Assembly (NCBI RefSeq): GCF_014764405.1
Contig: NZ_CP061725.1
Location: 5,084,001-5,148,000 of the forward strand
Direction: 5' to 3'
DNA: 64,000 nt
Origin: Micromonospora craniellae
GTDB taxonomy: Bacteria; Actinomycetota; Actinomycetes; Mycobacteriales; Micromonosporaceae
In this document: one piece after another, positions 53,261-62,440 of the stretch
How positions within the stretch are numbered: the first letter of the stretch is position 1
How the letters are laid out: each line of letters begins with the position of its first letter
Made by a program: the position numbers and the translations under genes
The notes under the pieces: model-generated
Told to the model about the DNA's origin: nothing
What the model saw: the letters and a program-made list of their open reading frames with translations, nothing else
Databases searched by the model: none

Positions 53261-53902
53261 TCAGGCCGCGACGATGGTCGGCAGGTGACGCTCGACGACG
53301 GGGAGCACCTCGGCCACGGTGACCGGGCGCCCCAGTTCGGCGGAGAGCGAGGTGACCGCGGCGTCCCGGATGCCGCACGGCACGATCCGGTCGAAGTACG
53401 TCAGGTCGCAGTCGCAGTTGATCGAGAAACCGTGCAGGGTGACGCCCCGGGCGACCCGGATGCCGATGGCGGCCACCTTGCGGTCCGGTCCCCGCTCGTC
53501 GGCCGGTACCCAGACGCCGCTGCGTCCGTCGACCCGGCCTGCGGTCAGGCCGAACTCGGCGCACACGTCGATGAGGAACTGCTCGACCCGCCGGACGTAC
53601 GCGACCACGTCGACCGGGTCGGGCAGGCGCAGGATCGGGTAGCCCACCAGTTGCCCCGGACCGTGCCAGGTGATCTTGCCGCCGCGATCCACGTCCACCA
53701 CGGGGGTGCCGTCCAGCGGACGGTCCCACGGCTCGGTGCGCTTGCCGGCGGTGTAGACACTCGGGTGCTCCAGCAGCAGCACCGTGTCGCCCTGTTCCCC
53801 GGAGACCACGGTCTCGTGCAGCCGGCGCTGCTCGTCCCAGGCGGCGGTGTAGTCGAGGACGCCGGCACGTACGGCCGTCAGGCCGGAGGTCGTCGCGGTC
53901 AC
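53261..53902 (-). CDS. lipB: Octanoyl-[ACP]:protein octanoyltransferase
   Basis: Transfers octanoate from acyl carrier protein to lipoyl domains. 213 residues, with TVLLLEHPSVYTAGKRTEPWD, GGKITWHGPGQLVGYPIL, the lysine in DRKVAAIGIRV and the nucleophilic Cys in RIVPCGI. GTG 53902 gives a family-length N-terminus; a start at 53935 is possible. It pairs with lipA, from which it is separated by the broken T-box/aspS2 region. Confidence 0.94.
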   Translation of the reverse strand: MTATTSGLTAVRAGVLDYTAAWDEQRRLHETVVSGEQGDTVLLLEHPSVYTAGKRTEPWDRPLDGTPVVDVDRGGKITWHGPGQLVGYPILRLPDPVDVVAYVRRVEQFLIDVCAEFGLTAGRVDGRSGVWVPADERGPDRKVAAIGIRVARGVTLHGFSINCDCDLTYFDRIVPCGIRDAAVTSLSAELGRPVTVAEVLPVVERHLPTIVAA

Positions 53903-53961
53903 GCGTACCAGCCTAGACCCGTACCCGCTGGTCACCTTGGGTGAGCCGGCTCACGGGAGGC

Positions 53962-55779
53962 TCACCGCTGCCCGACCCGCCACAGCCAGACGTCCTCGAC
54001 CCGTTCCGGCTCGCCGAACAGCATGGTCAACGTCCGGCGTACCGCCTCCTCGTCGACCGGCCACTTGGCGCCGTGCACCTCGTCGGGGAGCACCACCGTC
54101 TCGATCCGCCAGTGCTCCAGGTCGGCGCGTACCTCCTCGCGGGTGCCCTCGGTGACGATCGGCGGCAGGCCGCTGCGCGCGGCCTGGTCGAGCAGCGCGC
54201 TGAACGGGCGCGGCACCGGCCCGATCCGGCCCCGGCCGTCGGGCCCGCCGGGGCCGAGGAAGAAACCGGACGGGATGGCGAACTCGCCCTGCCGGTTCGC
54301 CAACGCGTACGCCTGCCAGCGCTGGCCGTCCGGATAGACGTCGAGGGCCAGCGGCGCCGGGGTGAGCACCCCGCCCGGGGAGACGTAGTCGCGCCACGCG
54401 CCCGAGGTGATGAAGCGGGGGATCGGCTCCCGCACGGTGGTGAGCAGCGGCGTCGGGAACAGCGGCACCAACGCCACCGTGAAGGCGGCCGTCCAGGCCA
54501 CCGCTGCCGCCCGGCGCGGCCGGTGGTGGCGGAGATGGTCCACGGCGAACGCCAGCAGCAGCCCGATCACCGGCGTCACCACCAGCGCGAGCCGGGCTGG
54601 CAGCGCGGCGTTCACCACCGGCAGATGCCCGAGCAGGTCGAACGGCATGGGCAGGTCGGTGCGGTGCCCGTTGATCTTCGCCACCGGCCCGAAGGAGAGC
54701 GTGGTGAAGGCGACCGCGAGCACACCCAGCCCCCACAGGGTCGCCCGGCGCCGTGGTGTGGCCGACCGCCACAGCAGCACGAAGCAGGCGACCGTGAGCA
54801 GCAGCAGGGGCAGCCCGAAGAAGGAGTTCTCCTCGGTCGGGTTCGGCGCCAGCGAGGTACCCAGTCCGGCCTCGCCGGCCAGCGAGCGACGCGGGTAGGC
54901 GGCGTACGCGGCGATGTCCTCGGAGTGGATCACCGAGTCGAATCCGGTGCCGTGGAACCGCTGCGGCCCGGCGAAGTGCAGCCAGAGCGGGTACGCCAGC
55001 AGCACCCCGGCGACCACGGTGGTCACCGCGAGGCCGCGCAGGAACGACGGCAGAACGGCCCGTGCCTCGACCCGGTTGGCCGGGTGCAGCGCCCAGACGG
55101 CGACGAACAGGCCGAGCGCCAGCGCGGTGAAGAACAACCCCTCGGCGGCGATGGAGAAGGCGATCGCGACGAGCACGCCGAGGATCGCCCCGTCGCGCAG
55201 CGGGTGCGCCGACCGGCGCAGCACGAAGACCCGCCAGACCAGCAGCGGTACCAGCCAGCCGGCCGTCCAGTTCAGGTGGGCGTTGGCGTGCGAGACCATG
55301 CCGGGGGAGAAGCCGATGAACAGCCCGCCGACGGCGGCGGCGAGCGAAGTGCGGACCAGGTGCCGGGAGAGCAGCCAGTACCAGGCGACGGCGGTCGCGG
55401 CCAGGTTCAGCGTGAGGATCACCAGGAAGGTGGCCGGCGGCCCGATCAGGTACGTCAGCGGGGCGAAGACCACCGCGTACACGGTGATCGAGGTGTTGAC
55501 CGCGAGGTTGACGCCGTCCGGAACGTTGATCAGGTACGTGAAGAGCGGGTTCTCCCCGTGGCTGACCGTGTGGCCGCCGAAGGCCAGCAGCCACTCGAAC
55601 AGCGCCTGGTCGCTGGAGTTGACCGTGATCGCCCGGCCGTTCGGGTCCCGCCACAGCCCGCTGGTCACCCAGACGGCGAGCGCCAGCGCGATCAGCGCCA
55701 CGATCAGGTCGGCGTGGCGGTCACGCGTGACGCGCGGCGGTGCGGTGGTCACGGACGCCGAGGACGGGGAGCTGGGCAC
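53962..55779 (-). CDS. Multi-pass membrane protein, glycosyltransferase-like
   Basis: A 605-residue protein with about eleven hydrophobic segments across residues 25-440 (for example LIVALIALALAVWVTSGLW, VVAGVLLAYPLWLHFAG) and a C-terminal extracytoplasmic domain ending WLWRVGQR. GT-C-like topology with an acidic first loop (NVPDGVNLAVNTSI) but no certain catalytic motif. GTG start. Likely cell-envelope glycan synthesis; uncertain. Confidence 0.65.
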   Translation of the reverse strand: MPSSPSSASVTTAPPRVTRDRHADLIVALIALALAVWVTSGLWRDPNGRAITVNSSDQALFEWLLAFGGHTVSHGENPLFTYLINVPDGVNLAVNTSITVYAVVFAPLTYLIGPPATFLVILTLNLAATAVAWYWLLSRHLVRTSLAAAVGGLFIGFSPGMVSHANAHLNWTAGWLVPLLVWRVFVLRRSAHPLRDGAILGVLVAIAFSIAAEGLFFTALALGLFVAVWALHPANRVEARAVLPSFLRGLAVTTVVAGVLLAYPLWLHFAGPQRFHGTGFDSVIHSEDIAAYAAYPRRSLAGEAGLGTSLAPNPTEENSFFGLPLLLLTVACFVLLWRSATPRRRATLWGLGVLAVAFTTLSFGPVAKINGHRTDLPMPFDLLGHLPVVNAALPARLALVVTPVIGLLLAFAVDHLRHHRPRRAAAVAWTAAFTVALVPLFPTPLLTTVREPIPRFITSGAWRDYVSPGGVLTPAPLALDVYPDGQRWQAYALANRQGEFAIPSGFFLGPGGPDGRGRIGPVPRPFSALLDQAARSGLPPIVTEGTREEVRADLEHWRIETVVLPDEVHGAKWPVDEEAVRRTLTMLFGEPERVEDVWLWRVGQR

Positions 55780-55830
55780 CTAGCGGACGTTACCAACCGC
55801 ACCGGACACCTCAGGTCAGACCCGTCGTTT

Positions 55831-55884
55831 GTAAGCAAGGGACCCCTGCTAACGCCTGGTGTAGATAAAGGGACCCTTCCTAAC
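55831..55884 (-). repeat. 54-bp dispersed repeat, copy 5 (inverted type)
   Basis: On the minus strand: GTTAGGAAGGGTCCC, a core TCTACACCAGGCGTTAG, then CAGGGGTCCCTTGCTTAC. Two mismatches weaken the stem relative to copies 2 and 6. It lies between the membrane protein start and the epimerase stop. Confidence 0.88.
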
Positions 55885-55907
55885 ATCTGCGCGGACCGGG
55901 CCGACGG

Positions 55908-56807
55908 TCAGTCGTGCAGGGCGGCGTGCAGAGCCGTGGGCAGGTCAGGGAGGCGGAAGGAGAAGGCGGCCCGGTTGAGTACGCCGGGCAGGACCCGCGT
56001 GCTGGTCAGCGCCTCCTGGGCGAAGCCGCCGAGGACCGCCTTCAGGGCCAGCCCCGGGATCGGAATGATCGCCGGACGGCGCAACTGGCGGGCCAGCTCC
56101 CGGGTGAACTCGGCGTTGGTGACCGGTGCCGGGCCGACCAGGTTCACCGGGCCGCTCAGGTCGGCGCGGGCGAGCAGGAACATGACCGCTCTGAGCCAGT
56201 CGCTCATCGAGATCCACGGGATCCACTGGCGGCCGCTGCCGAGTCGACCGGCGATACCCAGCTTGAACGGCAGCAGTTGCGGCTTGAGCAACCCGCCGTC
56301 GCGGTGCAGCGGCAGCCCGGTACGCAGCCGCACCACCCGTACCCCGGCGTCCTCGGCCGGGCGGGTGGCCGCCTCCCAGACGCGGGCCACGTCGGCCAGG
56401 AAGCCCTCGCCGGGCGGCGCATCCTCCTCGACCACGCGGTCTCCGGTGTTGCCGTACCAACCGATTGCCGAGGCGTTCAGCAGCACCTCGGGCCGGTCGG
56501 CCTCGGACAGACCGGCGATGGTGATGGCCAGGGTGCTGGTGGCGTCCACCCGGCTGGAGCGGATGAGCTGCTTGTACTGGTCGGTCCAGCGGCGGTCACC
56601 CACCCCGGCGCCGGCCAGGTTGACCACCGCGTCCGCCTCCGCGACCAGCGCCGGGTCGAGCTGCGCCGCCGACGGGGTCCACTGCCGCTCGTGGGGCCCG
56701 CGCGGTGGCCGCCGGACCAGCCGGGTGACCTGGTGCCCGTCGGCCACGAGCAGGTCGACCAGTCGGGTGCCGAGGAAGCCGGACACGCCGGCCATCAGGA
56801 TGCGCAT
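55908..56807 (-). CDS. TIGR01777-family NAD-dependent epimerase/oxidoreductase
   Basis: A 299-residue SDR-type protein: MRILMAGVSGFLGTRLVDLL (Rossmann GxxGxxG), AVVNLAGAGVGDRRWTDQYK, LLNASAIGWYGNTGDRVVEE (YxG of the family) and a C-terminal VLGGFAQEALTSTRVLPGVL. Matches the SulA/YfcH-like group. In many actinobacteria it neighbours sucB and lipB, as here. Substrate unknown. Confidence 0.88.
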   Translation of the reverse strand: MRILMAGVSGFLGTRLVDLLVADGHQVTRLVRRPPRGPHERQWTPSAAQLDPALVAEADAVVNLAGAGVGDRRWTDQYKQLIRSSRVDATSTLAITIAGLSEADRPEVLLNASAIGWYGNTGDRVVEEDAPPGEGFLADVARVWEAATRPAEDAGVRVVRLRTGLPLHRDGGLLKPQLLPFKLGIAGRLGSGRQWIPWISMSDWLRAVMFLLARADLSGPVNLVGPAPVTNAEFTRELARQLRRPAIIPIPGLALKAVLGGFAQEALTSTRVLPGVLNRAAFSFRLPDLPTALHAALHD

Positions 56808-56891
56808 ACATACATCTTCGGGTACGCGCGGCTGCCCGGCTGGGTCGAGTCGGTCACGCCGATGTCTCGGTGCAGATCGCCGGGCGTGGTG

Positions 56892-56990
56892 TCAGGGGCA
56901 GCGCACGCGCCGGACGTCGACCAGTTCCGTCAGGTCGGCGAAGTCGTTCGGGTTGGTCGTGTAGAGCGGTAGCAGGCCACGCGCCGACTC
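56892..56990 (-). pseudogene. PIN-domain (VapC-like) toxin, C-terminal fragment
   Basis: Only the last ~32 codons remain: SARGLLPLYTTNPNDFADLT then ELVDVRRV. The motif LPLYTxNPxDFxxL is the C-terminal signature of VapC-type PIN-domain toxins. No start, DNA-binding antitoxin or PIN core is present. It lies between the epimerase and the LtrA gene. Confidence 0.7.
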
Positions 56991-57013
56991 TAGCCGCGAA
57001 GTGCGACAACTCG

Positions 57014-58339
57014 TCACGGATGCGAGTCGGGTGGGTTCTCGTGCCAGCGGGCGCGGTAGGCGGCCTCGGCCGCCTCGTGGGCGGTGCGTTCCTCGAAGAC
57101 CGCCGCGCGCAACGCGTGCCGGCCCTCGGACATCACCACCACCTCGATGACGATCATCCCGACCAGGATCACGGCGAGCACGCCGAGCGCGAGCAGTCCG
57201 GGCAGCGGCATGGCGATCGGGATGCCGAGCCCGAGCAGGACCACGGTGCCCAGGCGTAGCCAGGACAGCGTGCGCAGGGTGCGCCACTGGAACAGCATGT
57301 TCCCGGCCAGGTAGCAGAGCACCCCGGAGAACAGCAGCGGCACGTCCGGCCCGTACGCCGGCTTGCTGATCGGGACGCCGGGCTGGGCGATGTCGTGCAC
57401 GATGCCCTCGGCGCCGAGCGCGAACAGCAGGATGCCGGCGATCATCGGAAGATAGAGGTAGGCGTACGCGTCTCGGGCCATCAGGACCCGGGGGCGGCCC
57501 TGGCTGGCGTGCAGCGCGATCCGCGCGGCCGGGCCGATCACGTCGTAGTGGATCCACCACATGGCGGCGCTGAAGACGATCCCGAGCACCGCGGCGGTCA
57601 CCCCCGGCAGGGTGGGCGGCTGGCCGAGCAGGTTGCTGCCCAGGCCGATGGAGATCACCGACTCACCGAGCGCGATGATCAGGATCAGGTCGTACCGTTC
57701 GGTCCAGTGTTCGGCGGAGGTAACCCCCCAGCCCCAGGTGCGGGCCAGCAGCCCGGTGCCGTACTGGAGCAGGACGACGCTGATCCAGAGCCCGTCCCGG
57801 ACCATCGCCGCCATGTGGTCGGGTAGGTAGCCGGGTAACAGGGCGGCGACGAGCAGCAGGGCGGTGCTCAGGGACATCTCGGGGGCGTACCGCAGCAACT
57901 GGCGGCGTTCCACCGGGTCGTCGCGGACGGCGTGCAGGAACAACGCCAGGTGCACGGCCCGGATTACCACATAGCTGATCGCCACCACGACCGGCCCGGC
58001 CTCGGTGCCGCCCGAGTTCATGAACGCCTGGGGCAGGGCGAGCGCGAAACAGAACAGCGCGGCCATCCCGGCGATCATCAGGACGGGTACGAAGCCCTCG
58101 CCGATGCGTACCCGGGTGGCCACCACGGTGTGCGCCACCCAGCACCACCACAGCACGGCGAGGACCAGCAGGGCGTGCAGCAGCTGCCGGTCGCCGATGT
58201 TGGCGGCGGTGGCCCGGGCGATGTTGAAGAACGAGAAGACGAAGACCAGGTCGAAGAAGATCTCGAACTTGTCGACCCGGGCGCCCGGCGCGATTCCGAC
58301 GGCCGGTCCCAGCCGCCCGCGCCAGCCCCTGTCACTCAC
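57014..58339 (-). CDS. ltrA: Low temperature requirement A (LtrA) family protein
   Basis: A 441-residue integral membrane protein with ten or more hydrophobic segments. Family motifs: KFEIFFDLVFVFSFFNIA at the N-terminus, HWTERYDLILIIALGESVIS, and FSAAMWWIHYD. GTG 58339 begins four residues before the conserved first helix region. LtrA proteins are linked to low-temperature growth in Listeria; the activity is unknown. Confidence 0.88.
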   Translation of the reverse strand: MSDRGWRGRLGPAVGIAPGARVDKFEIFFDLVFVFSFFNIARATAANIGDRQLLHALLVLAVLWWCWVAHTVVATRVRIGEGFVPVLMIAGMAALFCFALALPQAFMNSGGTEAGPVVVAISYVVIRAVHLALFLHAVRDDPVERRQLLRYAPEMSLSTALLLVAALLPGYLPDHMAAMVRDGLWISVVLLQYGTGLLARTWGWGVTSAEHWTERYDLILIIALGESVISIGLGSNLLGQPPTLPGVTAAVLGIVFSAAMWWIHYDVIGPAARIALHASQGRPRVLMARDAYAYLYLPMIAGILLFALGAEGIVHDIAQPGVPISKPAYGPDVPLLFSGVLCYLAGNMLFQWRTLRTLSWLRLGTVVLLGLGIPIAMPLPGLLALGVLAVILVGMIVIEVVVMSEGRHALRAAVFEERTAHEAAEAAYRARWHENPPDSHP

Positions 58340-58483
58340 CGCCTGAGTTTCGCAGCGCCGCACGGAGCCCGGGCGCGATTCGGCAGGTCAGCGAGCGGGC
58401 CCCGGCGGGCTGACTCCGGACGCGTGACGCGCGAGGGCGCCCCGTCGTCGTGCCCGGGGCACCCTCGCGCGTGCTGCCAGGGG

Positions 58484-60331
58484 TTACAGGCCCAGCTCGG
58501 CCTCGAAGTTGCCGGCCTCCAGCCGCTCCTTGACCGCGACCAGGAAGCGGGCCGCGTCGGCACCGTCGATCAGCCGGTGGTCGTAGGACAGGGCCAGGTA
58601 GATCATCGACCGGACCGCGACGACCTCGCCCAGCTCCGCGTCGTTGACCACGACCGGACGCTTGACCACGGCACCCGTGCCGAGCATCGCCGACTGCGGC
58701 GACGGCACGATCGGGGTGTCGAACAGCGCGCCCCGGCTGCCGGTGTTGGTCAGCGTGAAGGTCGCACCGGCGATCTCGTCCGGGCTGATCTTGTTGGTCC
58801 GGGTGCGCTCGGCCAGGTCGGCGACCCGCTTGGCGATGCCGCCCAGGTTGAGGTCACCGGCGTTGTGGATGACCGGCACCAGCAGGCCACGCTCGGTGTC
58901 CACGGCGATGCCGAGGTTCTCGGCGTCCGGGTAGGTGATCGTCCCGCCGTCGAGGTCCATCCGGGCGTTGACGATCGGGTACGTCTGGAGCGCCTCGATC
59001 GCGGCGAGGGCGAAGAACGGCAGGAACGACAGCTTGACGCCGTGCCGTGCCAGGAACGAGTCCTTGGCCTGCGACCGCAGCTTGGCGATCTTGGTGACGT
59101 CCACCTCGATCACGGTGGTGAGCTGCGCCATCTCGTGCAGCGACTGCTGCATCCGCTTGGCGATCGCGGAACGGATGCGGGGCAGCTTCTCGGTGGTGCC
59201 GCGCTTGGCGCTCGGCTGCGGCTTGGCGGCCGGCTTGGCGCCAGGCGCGGCGGCGGTCGGCTGCGCCGGGGCGGGCGCGGCCTTGGCAGCCTTGGCCTTC
59301 TCGGCCGCGTCCAGCACGTCCTGCTTGCGGATCCGCCCGCCGACACCGGTGCCGTTGACCGAGGCGAGGTCCACGCCGTGCTCGCCGGCCAGCTTGCGGA
59401 CCAGCGGCGTCACGTACCCGGCAGCCTGCTCGCCGCCGTTGGACGGCGCCGCCGCGCGCTGCGGGGCGGGGGCCGCCGGCTGAGCGGCCTGCTCGGCCTT
59501 GGCCGGCTCCGGGGCCTGCTCGGCCTCCGGCACCGGCTCGTTGTACGACGCACCCGGCGTCGGCTCGGCGACCTGCGGCTCCGGCTTGGCCTCGGGCTTC
59601 GGCTCCGGCTTGGCCTCGGCCTTCGGCTCCGCCTTGGGCTCGGGCTTCGGCTCCGGCTTGGGCTCGGGCTTCGGCTCCGGCTTGGACTCGGCCGGGGCGG
59701 CACCGGCCGCACCGACGACGGCCAGCGTGGCACCGACCTCGGCGGTCTCGTCCTCGGGGACCTTGATCTCCAGGACGGTGCCGGCGACCGGGGAGGGGAT
59801 CTCGGTGTCGACCTTGTCGGTGGAGACCTCCAGCAGCGGCTCGTCCACCTCGACGGTCTCGCCGACCTGCTTGAGCCAGCGGGTGACCGTACCCTCGGTG
59901 ACGCTCTCGCCCAGGGCCGGCATCTGCACCGGGGTGCCCTCGCCCGACGGCGCGGATGCCTGGGCCGGCTGCTCGGCCGGCTCCTCGACGGCCGACTGCT
60001 CCGCCTCGGCCTGCGGCTCCTCGGCCGCCTCGGCGGCCTGCTCGGCGGGGGCCTCCTGCTGCTGCGGGGCGGCCGCTCCGCCGGTCGACTCGCCCTCGCC
60101 GGAGATCACCGCCAGCTCGCTGCCGACCTCGGCCGTCTCGTCCTCGCCCACCACGATCCGGGTCAGCACGCCGGCCGCGGGGGACGGGATCTCGGTGTCG
60201 ACCTTGTCGGTGGAAACCTCGAGCAGGGGCTCGTCGACCTCGACGGTCTCACCCTCCTGCTTGAGCCAGCGCGTGACGGTGCCCTCGGTGACGCTCTCGC
60301 CGAGCCGGGGCATGGTGACCGATACCGGCAT
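58484..60331 (-). CDS. sucB: 2-oxoglutarate dehydrogenase E2 (dihydrolipoyl succinyltransferase)
   Basis: Core acyltransferase of the 2-oxoglutarate (or shared) dehydrogenase complex. 615 residues: two near-identical lipoyl domains with lipoylated Lys43 and Lys173 (each in STDKVDTEIPSP), an Ala/Glu linker, a tract of PEPK/AEPK repeats, a peripheral-subunit-binding domain (VTPLVRKLAGEHGVDLASV) and the catalytic domain with the late HxxxD motif (YDHRLIDGAD). ATG 60331. Lies directly upstream of lpd in the usual actinobacterial order. Confidence 0.95.
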   Translation of the reverse strand: MPVSVTMPRLGESVTEGTVTRWLKQEGETVEVDEPLLEVSTDKVDTEIPSPAAGVLTRIVVGEDETAEVGSELAVISGEGESTGGAAAPQQQEAPAEQAAEAAEEPQAEAEQSAVEEPAEQPAQASAPSGEGTPVQMPALGESVTEGTVTRWLKQVGETVEVDEPLLEVSTDKVDTEIPSPVAGTVLEIKVPEDETAEVGATLAVVGAAGAAPAESKPEPKPEPKPEPKPEPKAEPKAEAKPEPKPEAKPEPQVAEPTPGASYNEPVPEAEQAPEPAKAEQAAQPAAPAPQRAAAPSNGGEQAAGYVTPLVRKLAGEHGVDLASVNGTGVGGRIRKQDVLDAAEKAKAAKAAPAPAQPTAAAPGAKPAAKPQPSAKRGTTEKLPRIRSAIAKRMQQSLHEMAQLTTVIEVDVTKIAKLRSQAKDSFLARHGVKLSFLPFFALAAIEALQTYPIVNARMDLDGGTITYPDAENLGIAVDTERGLLVPVIHNAGDLNLGGIAKRVADLAERTRTNKISPDEIAGATFTLTNTGSRGALFDTPIVPSPQSAMLGTGAVVKRPVVVNDAELGEVVAVRSMIYLALSYDHRLIDGADAARFLVAVKERLEAGNFEAELGL

Positions 60332-60402
60332 GTTCTCCAGACTCCTTCATTTCCCTGGTGGGGGGATCATCGCCCGTCGCCGGACGCCGCGGGTTGTCGT
60401 GG

Positions 60403-61794
60403 TCAGGCGTGCGCGTGCAGCGGCTTGCCGGCGAGGGCCAGGTGCGCCTCGCCCAGGGCTTCGTTCTGCGTCGGGTGGGCGTGCACGAGCTGCGCCACCT
60501 CGCCCGGGTACGCCTCCCAGTTGTAGATCAGCTGCGCCTCGCCGACCAGCTCACCGACCCGAGCGCCGACCATGTGCACGCCGACCACCGGGCCGTCGTC
60601 GACCCGGACGAGCTTCACGAAGCCGGCCGTCTTGAGGATCTGGCTCTTGCCGTTGCCGCCGAGGTTGTAGTTGTAGGTCTTGATCTTGTCGGCGCCGTAC
60701 TGCTCCTTGGCCTTGGCCTCGGTGAGGCCGACCGAGGCCAGCTCCGGCTCGGAGTAGGTGACCCGGGGGATGCCCGCCTCGTCGATCACGGCCGGGTTCT
60801 GGCCGGCGATCTCCTCGGCGACGAAGATGCCCTGCTGGAAGCCGCGGTGGGCGAGCTGGAGGCCGGGCACGATGTCGCCGACCGCGTACACGTTCGGCAC
60901 GCTGGTGCGCAGCCGCTCGTCGGTCAACACGTACCCACGGTCGGTCTTGACGCCCTGCTCCTCGTAGCCGAGGTCGGCGGTGTTCGGGCCGCGACCGACG
61001 GCGACCAGCAGCAGCTCGGCCTCGACCGTGTCGCCGCCGGCGATGGTCACCTTGACGCCGTTGTCGGTCTTCTCGACCTTCTCGAACGGCTTGCCGACCT
61101 TGAAGTTGATCTTCCGTTTGCGGAACGCCCGCTCCAGCGCCTTCGACGACTCCTCGTCCTCGGCGGCGACCAGGCGGGGCAGCGCCTCGATGATGGTCAC
61201 GTCCACCCCGAAGGACTTCCACACGCTGGCGAACTCGACGCCGATCACGCCGCCGCCGAGCACGATCGCCGAACTCGGGACCCGGTCCAGGGTCAGGGCG
61301 TGGTCGCTGGTGATGACCCGCTCGCCGTCGACCTCCAGGCCCGGCAGGCTCTTGGCGTACGAGCCGGAGGCCAGTACCACGTTGCGGCCGGTGTACCGCT
61401 TGCCGTCCACCTCGACCGCGTTCGGGGCGACCAGCTTGCCGGCCCCTGCCACGAAGGTGATGTTCTTGGTGCCGCCGACCAGGCCCTGGAGGCCCTTGTA
61501 GAGGCGGGAGATGACGCCGTCCTTGTACGCGTTCACCCCGGCCATGTCGATGCCGACCAGCTCGGCCTTGATGCCGAACTGCTCCGACTCGCGGGTCTGG
61601 TCGGCGATCTCGGCGGCGTGCAGCAGCGCCTTGGTCGGGATGCAGCCGTTGTGCAGGCAGGTGCCGCCGAGCTTGCCCTTCTCGATCAGCGCGACGTTCA
61701 GGCCCAGCTGGGCGGCGCGCAGGGCGGTCGCGTAGCCGCCACTGCCACCTCCGAGGATGACGATGTCGAAGGTTGCGTCGTTCGGCTCGCTCAC
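60403..61794 (-). CDS. lpdA: Dihydrolipoyl dehydrogenase
   Basis: FAD enzyme reoxidising the dihydrolipoyl groups of SucB and other E2 proteins with NAD. 463 residues: FAD loop ILGGGSGGYATALRA, redox disulfide Cys46/Cys51 in GGTCLHNGCIPTK, NAD loop LGGGVIGVEFASV, and the C-terminal HAHPTQNE active-site His/Glu. GTG 61794 with GGGAG upstream. Confidence 0.95.
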   Translation of the reverse strand: MSEPNDATFDIVILGGGSGGYATALRAAQLGLNVALIEKGKLGGTCLHNGCIPTKALLHAAEIADQTRESEQFGIKAELVGIDMAGVNAYKDGVISRLYKGLQGLVGGTKNITFVAGAGKLVAPNAVEVDGKRYTGRNVVLASGSYAKSLPGLEVDGERVITSDHALTLDRVPSSAIVLGGGVIGVEFASVWKSFGVDVTIIEALPRLVAAEDEESSKALERAFRKRKINFKVGKPFEKVEKTDNGVKVTIAGGDTVEAELLLVAVGRGPNTADLGYEEQGVKTDRGYVLTDERLRTSVPNVYAVGDIVPGLQLAHRGFQQGIFVAEEIAGQNPAVIDEAGIPRVTYSEPELASVGLTEAKAKEQYGADKIKTYNYNLGGNGKSQILKTAGFVKLVRVDDGPVVGVHMVGARVGELVGEAQLIYNWEAYPGEVAQLVHAHPTQNEALGEAHLALAGKPLHAHA

Positions 61795-61973
61795 GTCCAA
61801 CTCCCAGGTCGCGTCGCTGCATCGGGGGTCACGGCGGGGTAACAGGGACACACCCCACCTCGGCCATCTTGTCACCACCGTGCGGAAGCTGCGTACCGAG
61901 GTGCCCAACGACACGTGGTCGCCACGTACCCTTGGCACTGCCTTCGACGACGAACGCGTGGGGAGACGGCTCG

Positions 61974-62303
61974 GTGGGACTGTTCCGGCGACGCAAGCAG
62001 GCACGCGCGGTTGACTCCGACCGTACGGCTAATCGCGCCGATCTGGAGCACTTGGAAAACTTTGTCCGGACCCGCAAGGGTGTCGAGGCGTTCATCGAAC
62101 CCCGCACCACCGTCACCGAGACCACCGTCATCCTGATCGCCGACGACGGCGAGTGGACCCGGCGCCGCATCGACGGGCCGGACGGGGCGCGACGCTTCGC
62201 GTACCGGGTCAGCATCCCGGTCTACGACATCGCCCTGATGGGCTACCCGCAGCGGATGCGTGACTACAACGAGCGCCGCAAGCGCCGCCCCGAGCAGTAC
62301 TGA
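61974..62303 (+). CDS. Conserved hypothetical protein
   Basis: A 109-residue basic protein: GLFRRRKQARAVDSDRTANR, DLEHLENFVRTRKGVEAFIE, TTVILIADDGEWTRRRI and a C-terminal MGYPQRMRDYNERRKRR. It appears between lpd and pepA in actinobacteria, divergent from lpd. GTG start preceded by GGGGAGAC. Function unknown. Confidence 0.75.
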   Translation: MGLFRRRKQARAVDSDRTANRADLEHLENFVRTRKGVEAFIEPRTTVTETTVILIADDGEWTRRRIDGPDGARRFAYRVSIPVYDIALMGYPQRMRDYNERRKRRPEQY

Positions 62304-62377
62304 CCCGTCCCGGCCGCACCCCCGCCGCATCGCACCGTGCGCCGCACCCTGCCGCAGTGGCGCGGCTCGGCCTGGAT

Positions 62378-62431
62378 GTTAGGAAGGGTCCCCTGCTATG
62401 CGCCAGGCGTTAGCAGGGGACCCTTCCTTAC
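62378..62431 (+). repeat. 54-bp dispersed repeat, copy 6 (inverted type)
   Basis: Perfect 18-bp halves AGGAAGGGTCCCCTGCTA/TAGCAGGGGACCCTTCCT around a 12-base loop TGCGCCAGGCGT, with GTT before and TAC after. It sits between the convergent hypothetical gene and pepA, ten bases from the pepA stop, where it could act as a terminator. Confidence 0.95.
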
Positions 62432-62440
62432 ACGCACACG

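Noticed and set aside
53941..56964. Long plus-strand frames over the membrane protein and epimerase
   Set aside because: Antisense to clear homologues, low-complexity composition.
57932..60526. Long plus-strand frame over ltrA and sucB with Leu/Gly/Arg repeats
   Set aside because: The repeats are the antisense of the PEPK linker; the opposite strand is a recognised sucB.
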